DNA of 64,000 nucleotides from Mucilaginibacter defluvii (GTDB lineage Bacteria > Bacteroidota > Bacteroidia > Sphingobacteriales > Sphingobacteriaceae): the NCBI RefSeq assembly GCF_039543225.1, contig NZ_BAABJI010000004.1, positions 186,001 to 250,000 on the forward strand, read 5' to 3'. The translations under genes were made by a program, and so were the position numbers. This document shows positions 61,692-64,000 of the stretch, piece after piece. Below the pieces are notes generated by a model. That model ran no database searches, was not told where the DNA came from, and saw only the letters and a program-made list of their open reading frames with translations. How positions within the stretch are numbered: the first letter of the stretch is position 1; every line of letters begins with the position of its first letter.

Positions 61692-64000
61692 TTAAAAACC
61701 TACGTTAACACCCAGTGTGTAAATGCGCGGGCGCGGATAAAGGGTATAATCAATACCGTTAAATATCTCCGGATCAACACCTTTATATTTGCTCACCACA
61801 AATACGTTTTGCACGTTGGCTGAAAAATTATAACGGCCGATATTATAGCTCAGGCTCAGGTTATCCATTTTAAGGAACGATGCGTTACGTATAAAGTAAT
61901 CACTATTGTATTGATTGATTGTGAAACCGCTGTTTAAGAACTCCACCGGCGCATTATTAATGCTACCGGCCGGATTAAGCAGGTTTGAACGTGTAGCCAG
62001 GTTTGATGATACGTTATCATACATATAATTACCCAAACTTGCACGCAACACAGTAGCCAAAGTCCATCTTTGATAGTTTAGCGATGTGCTGAAACCCATC
62101 AGGAATTTAGGCGCGGGGCTTTTATAGAAATACCTGTCGCTGGCGGTAATGGAACCATCACCATTTAAATCCTCGTAAACACCTTCAAGCGGTTTACCAT
62201 CGGTGCCGTATACCTGTTTGTAAACATAGTAGCTGAACGGTGCTTTACCCGCGGTATGTACTTGTATAAAGTTACCTGTAGCACCGGTTATTGAGCCTGC
62301 CTGCTGGAAATAGTTGGGGTTATCAACCAAGGTGAGGTTGGTTACCTTGTTTTGGAGATAGGTGAAGTTAAAGCCCATATCCCAGTTCAGCTTTTTACTT
62401 TTAATTATCGAACCGTTCAGTTCAAGCTCAACACCTTTATTTTCCATGTTACCCACGTTGGTAAGTAACTGATTGCTAAAGTTTGAACCCACAGGTATAT
62501 TAACCACAGCCAACAGGTCTTTAGTTTTTTTGTAAAACACATCCAGCTTACCGGCTAAACGGCCATTCAGGAAACCGAAGTCTAAACCGATGTTACTTGT
62601 GGCGGTAGTTTCCCACTTAATGTCCTTATCATAAGCCAATGGGGCATACATATAATAAAACTCATTACCGAATTGGTATTGCGATTCATTTGAACTCTTC
62701 GCATAGTTAGGTAGGTAAGAGTACAGGCTACCAATATCCTGCTGGCCGGTTACACCGTAGCTTAAACGCAATTTCAGGTCAGACAGCACATTGCTGCTTT
62801 TCAGCATAGGCTCCTCACTGATCCGCCAGGTAAACGCACCTGAAGGAAATACGCCCCAGCGGTTCCTGTTTTCAGGGCTAAACCTTGATGAACCGTCGGT
62901 ACGTACCGTACCTGACAGGATATATTTACCGGCATAAGTGTAAATAGCACGACCATAGTATGATAATAACCTGCTGCGCGGTATATCATACGGGAAAACA
63001 GGGTTTGATATTGCCGTTGTACCATCAAACTGATAACTTGCGTAAGCAAAGTTAGTACGCTTGTTATCATAGTAACCATAACCGGCAATCGCATCAAGGT
63101 TGCTGTTAATTGATTTAAAATCTTTTTTATAGGCAAGAAAGAACTCCAGTACCTTGTTATTAATATCGTTCATATAACGAGAGCGTAAGCCTTTGGTAGC
63201 GTAGTTCTGTGCAGCAAAATCGGGGATAACGGTTGTGCCCTGGCCACGCGAAATATCATAACCCAAGTTAACATTGGCGCGCAATTCAGGTAAAAAAGGT
63301 AAAGTATAATCTACCTGCAAATTGCCAAAACTACGTGCAGCACGTCCTTTATCATCCCTTTGCTCAATTAAGGCTACCGGGTTGCGTGGGGCATTCGGGT
63401 TTGGAACATCTCCGCTAGTCCACTCAAAATAATTGCCGTATTTGTTTTCCGCATTTACAGCCTGGGTTGGGTCAAACATAATGGCTGATCCAATAGCGCC
63501 CTGGTTAGCGAACGTAGAACGTGAGTAACTACCTTTTAAATTCAGATCAATTTTAAGGTGATTATCCAAAAATTTTGGCGAAAGCGTAAGCGCGCCTGAT
63601 ACACGGTTCATGTTATCGCGCATCAGTATACCGTCCTGGTTAAGGTAACCTATGTTTAATCGGTATGGTGTATTTGCTTTTTTACCGGTTACGCTAACAT
63701 TGTTATCGGTTGTAAACGCATTTCGGAATATTTCTTTCTGCCAATCAGTATTCGCGTCGCCCAGCAGGTCTTTTTGCGCTTGTGTTCCGTTAGCATTTAC
63801 ATAATCGCGCACTTCAGCGGCGGATAAGTTATTTACTTTACGCGCAACTGTCGCGATGGAGTTTTGTGACGTAACGTTGATCTGAGGTTTGCCACTGCCT
63901 CCTTTTTTAGTGGTTATCAATATAACGCCATTTGATGCTCTTGAACCGTAAATAGCCGTTGCATTGGCATCTTTTAAAACTGTGAAATTTTCGATATCAT
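61692..64000 (-). CDS. susC: SusC/RagA-family TonB-linked outer membrane protein (N-terminus outside window)
   Basis: The frame is open to the window edge and about 768 residues are visible. At the right end the plug domain is recognisable: DIENFTVLKDANATAIYGSR and ASNGVILITTKKG, followed by the beta-barrel (SQNSIATVARKVNNLSAAEV and on) and the C-terminal strands ending YTLYPRPRIYTLGVNVGF. A methionine start inside the fragment would not be real. SusC forms the outer-membrane pore through which SusD-bound glycan enters using TonB energy. The signal peptide, carboxypeptidase-like domain and TonB box lie beyond 64000. Confidence 0.93.
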   Translation of the reverse strand, partial: DIENFTVLKDANATAIYGSRASNGVILITTKKGGSGKPQINVTSQNSIATVARKVNNLSAAEVRDYVNANGTQAQKDLLGDANTDWQKEIFRNAFTTDNNVSVTGKKANTPYRLNIGYLNQDGILMRDNMNRVSGALTLSPKFLDNHLKIDLNLKGSYSRSTFANQGAIGSAIMFDPTQAVNAENKYGNYFEWTSGDVPNPNAPRNPVALIEQRDDKGRAARSFGNLQVDYTLPFLPELRANVNLGYDISRGQGTTVIPDFAAQNYATKGLRSRYMNDINNKVLEFFLAYKKDFKSINSNLDAIAGYGYYDNKRTNFAYASYQFDGTTAISNPVFPYDIPRSRLLSYYGRAIYTYAGKYILSGTVRTDGSSRFSPENRNRWGVFPSGAFTWRISEEPMLKSSNVLSDLKLRLSYGVTGQQDIGSLYSYLPNYAKSSNESQYQFGNEFYYMYAPLAYDKDIKWETTATSNIGLDFGFLNGRLAGKLDVFYKKTKDLLAVVNIPVGSNFSNQLLTNVGNMENKGVELELNGSIIKSKKLNWDMGFNFTYLQNKVTNLTLVDNPNYFQQAGSITGATGNFIQVHTAGKAPFSYYVYKQVYGTDGKPLEGVYEDLNGDGSITASDRYFYKSPAPKFLMGFSTSLNYQRWTLATVLRASLGNYMYDNVSSNLATRSNLLNPAGSINNAPVEFLNSGFTINQYNSDYFIRNASFLKMDNLSLSYNIGRYNFSANVQNVFVVSKYKGVDPEIFNGIDYTLYPRPRIYTLGVNVGF

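Noticed and set aside
63921-64000. A start of susC within the window
   Set aside because: The sequence before 63920 continues the plug domain in frame to the window end, so apparent starts there are internal codons.

Overview
The window is a chromosomal segment of a Bacteroidota bacterium, most likely a Sphingobacteriaceae member close to Mucilaginibacter or Pedobacter. This rests on a fused LpxC/FabZ, GldB, a PorX-type response regulator, SusC/SusD/SusE proteins, many lipoproteins with short lipoboxes, and promoters of the Bacteroidota type (-7 box TAnnTTTG, sometimes with TTTG about 19 bases upstream). Shine-Dalgarno sequences are mostly absent. I saw no rRNA, tRNA, CRISPR array, prophage or transposase gene. 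The genus is an inference.

Layout. Bases 1-8.5 kb: the end of an MFS transporter gene, an OstA/LptA-like envelope protein, tilS, a BtuF-like protein, asnS and two related lipoproteins. 8.5-14 kb: the lipid A block (lpxA, lpxC/fabZ, lpxD) with an ABC ATPase and an HD phosphohydrolase. 14-24 kb: porX, a VapBC module whose toxin gene is frameshifted, tsaE, alanine dehydrogenase, a VanX-like dipeptidase, a YihY protein, an aspartyl protease with PDZ domain, dtd, a MazG protein, a DUF4349 lipoprotein and comB. 24-32.6 kb: gcvT, a glycosyltransferase, rnhB, a lone receiver protein, a large TonB-dependent-type outer membrane protein, rsgA and a nitrilase-family amidase. 32.6-38.5 kb: the threonine operon (leader peptide, terminator, thrA, thrB, thrC) followed by two paired lipoproteins. 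38.6-47.9 kb: a degenerate receiver, prfB with its programmed frameshift, pgi, gpsA, small secreted proteins, nadE and gldB. 47.9-54.5 kb: a sugar dehydrogenase lipoprotein, a bacteriophytochrome kinase facing a heme oxygenase, pgpA, a TerC protein and two small secreted proteins. 54.6-64 kb: an alpha-glucan utilisation locus on the minus strand (susC, susD, susE, GH31, GH13), cut by the window end inside susC.

How the parts work together. The Sus-like locus would bind and import alpha-glucans (SusCDE) and hydrolyse them (GH13 amylase, GH31 glucosidase); a hairpin with a U-tract lies between the binding and enzyme genes. The threonine operon has a textbook attenuator: a 21-residue leader rich in Thr and Ile, a terminator, and a competing antiterminator pairing. 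The heme oxygenase would make biliverdin for the phytochrome. PorX and GldB tie the strain to type IX secretion or gliding.

The most noteworthy signals are the thr attenuator, several -7 boxes placed 3-4 bases before start codons (predicted leaderless mRNAs), two convergent gene pairs sharing one TTAA as both stop codons, palindromic intergenic repeats (one apparently extending the thrB reading frame), and the single-base frameshift in vapC. I did not find a clearly new multi-gene defence or biosynthetic system.
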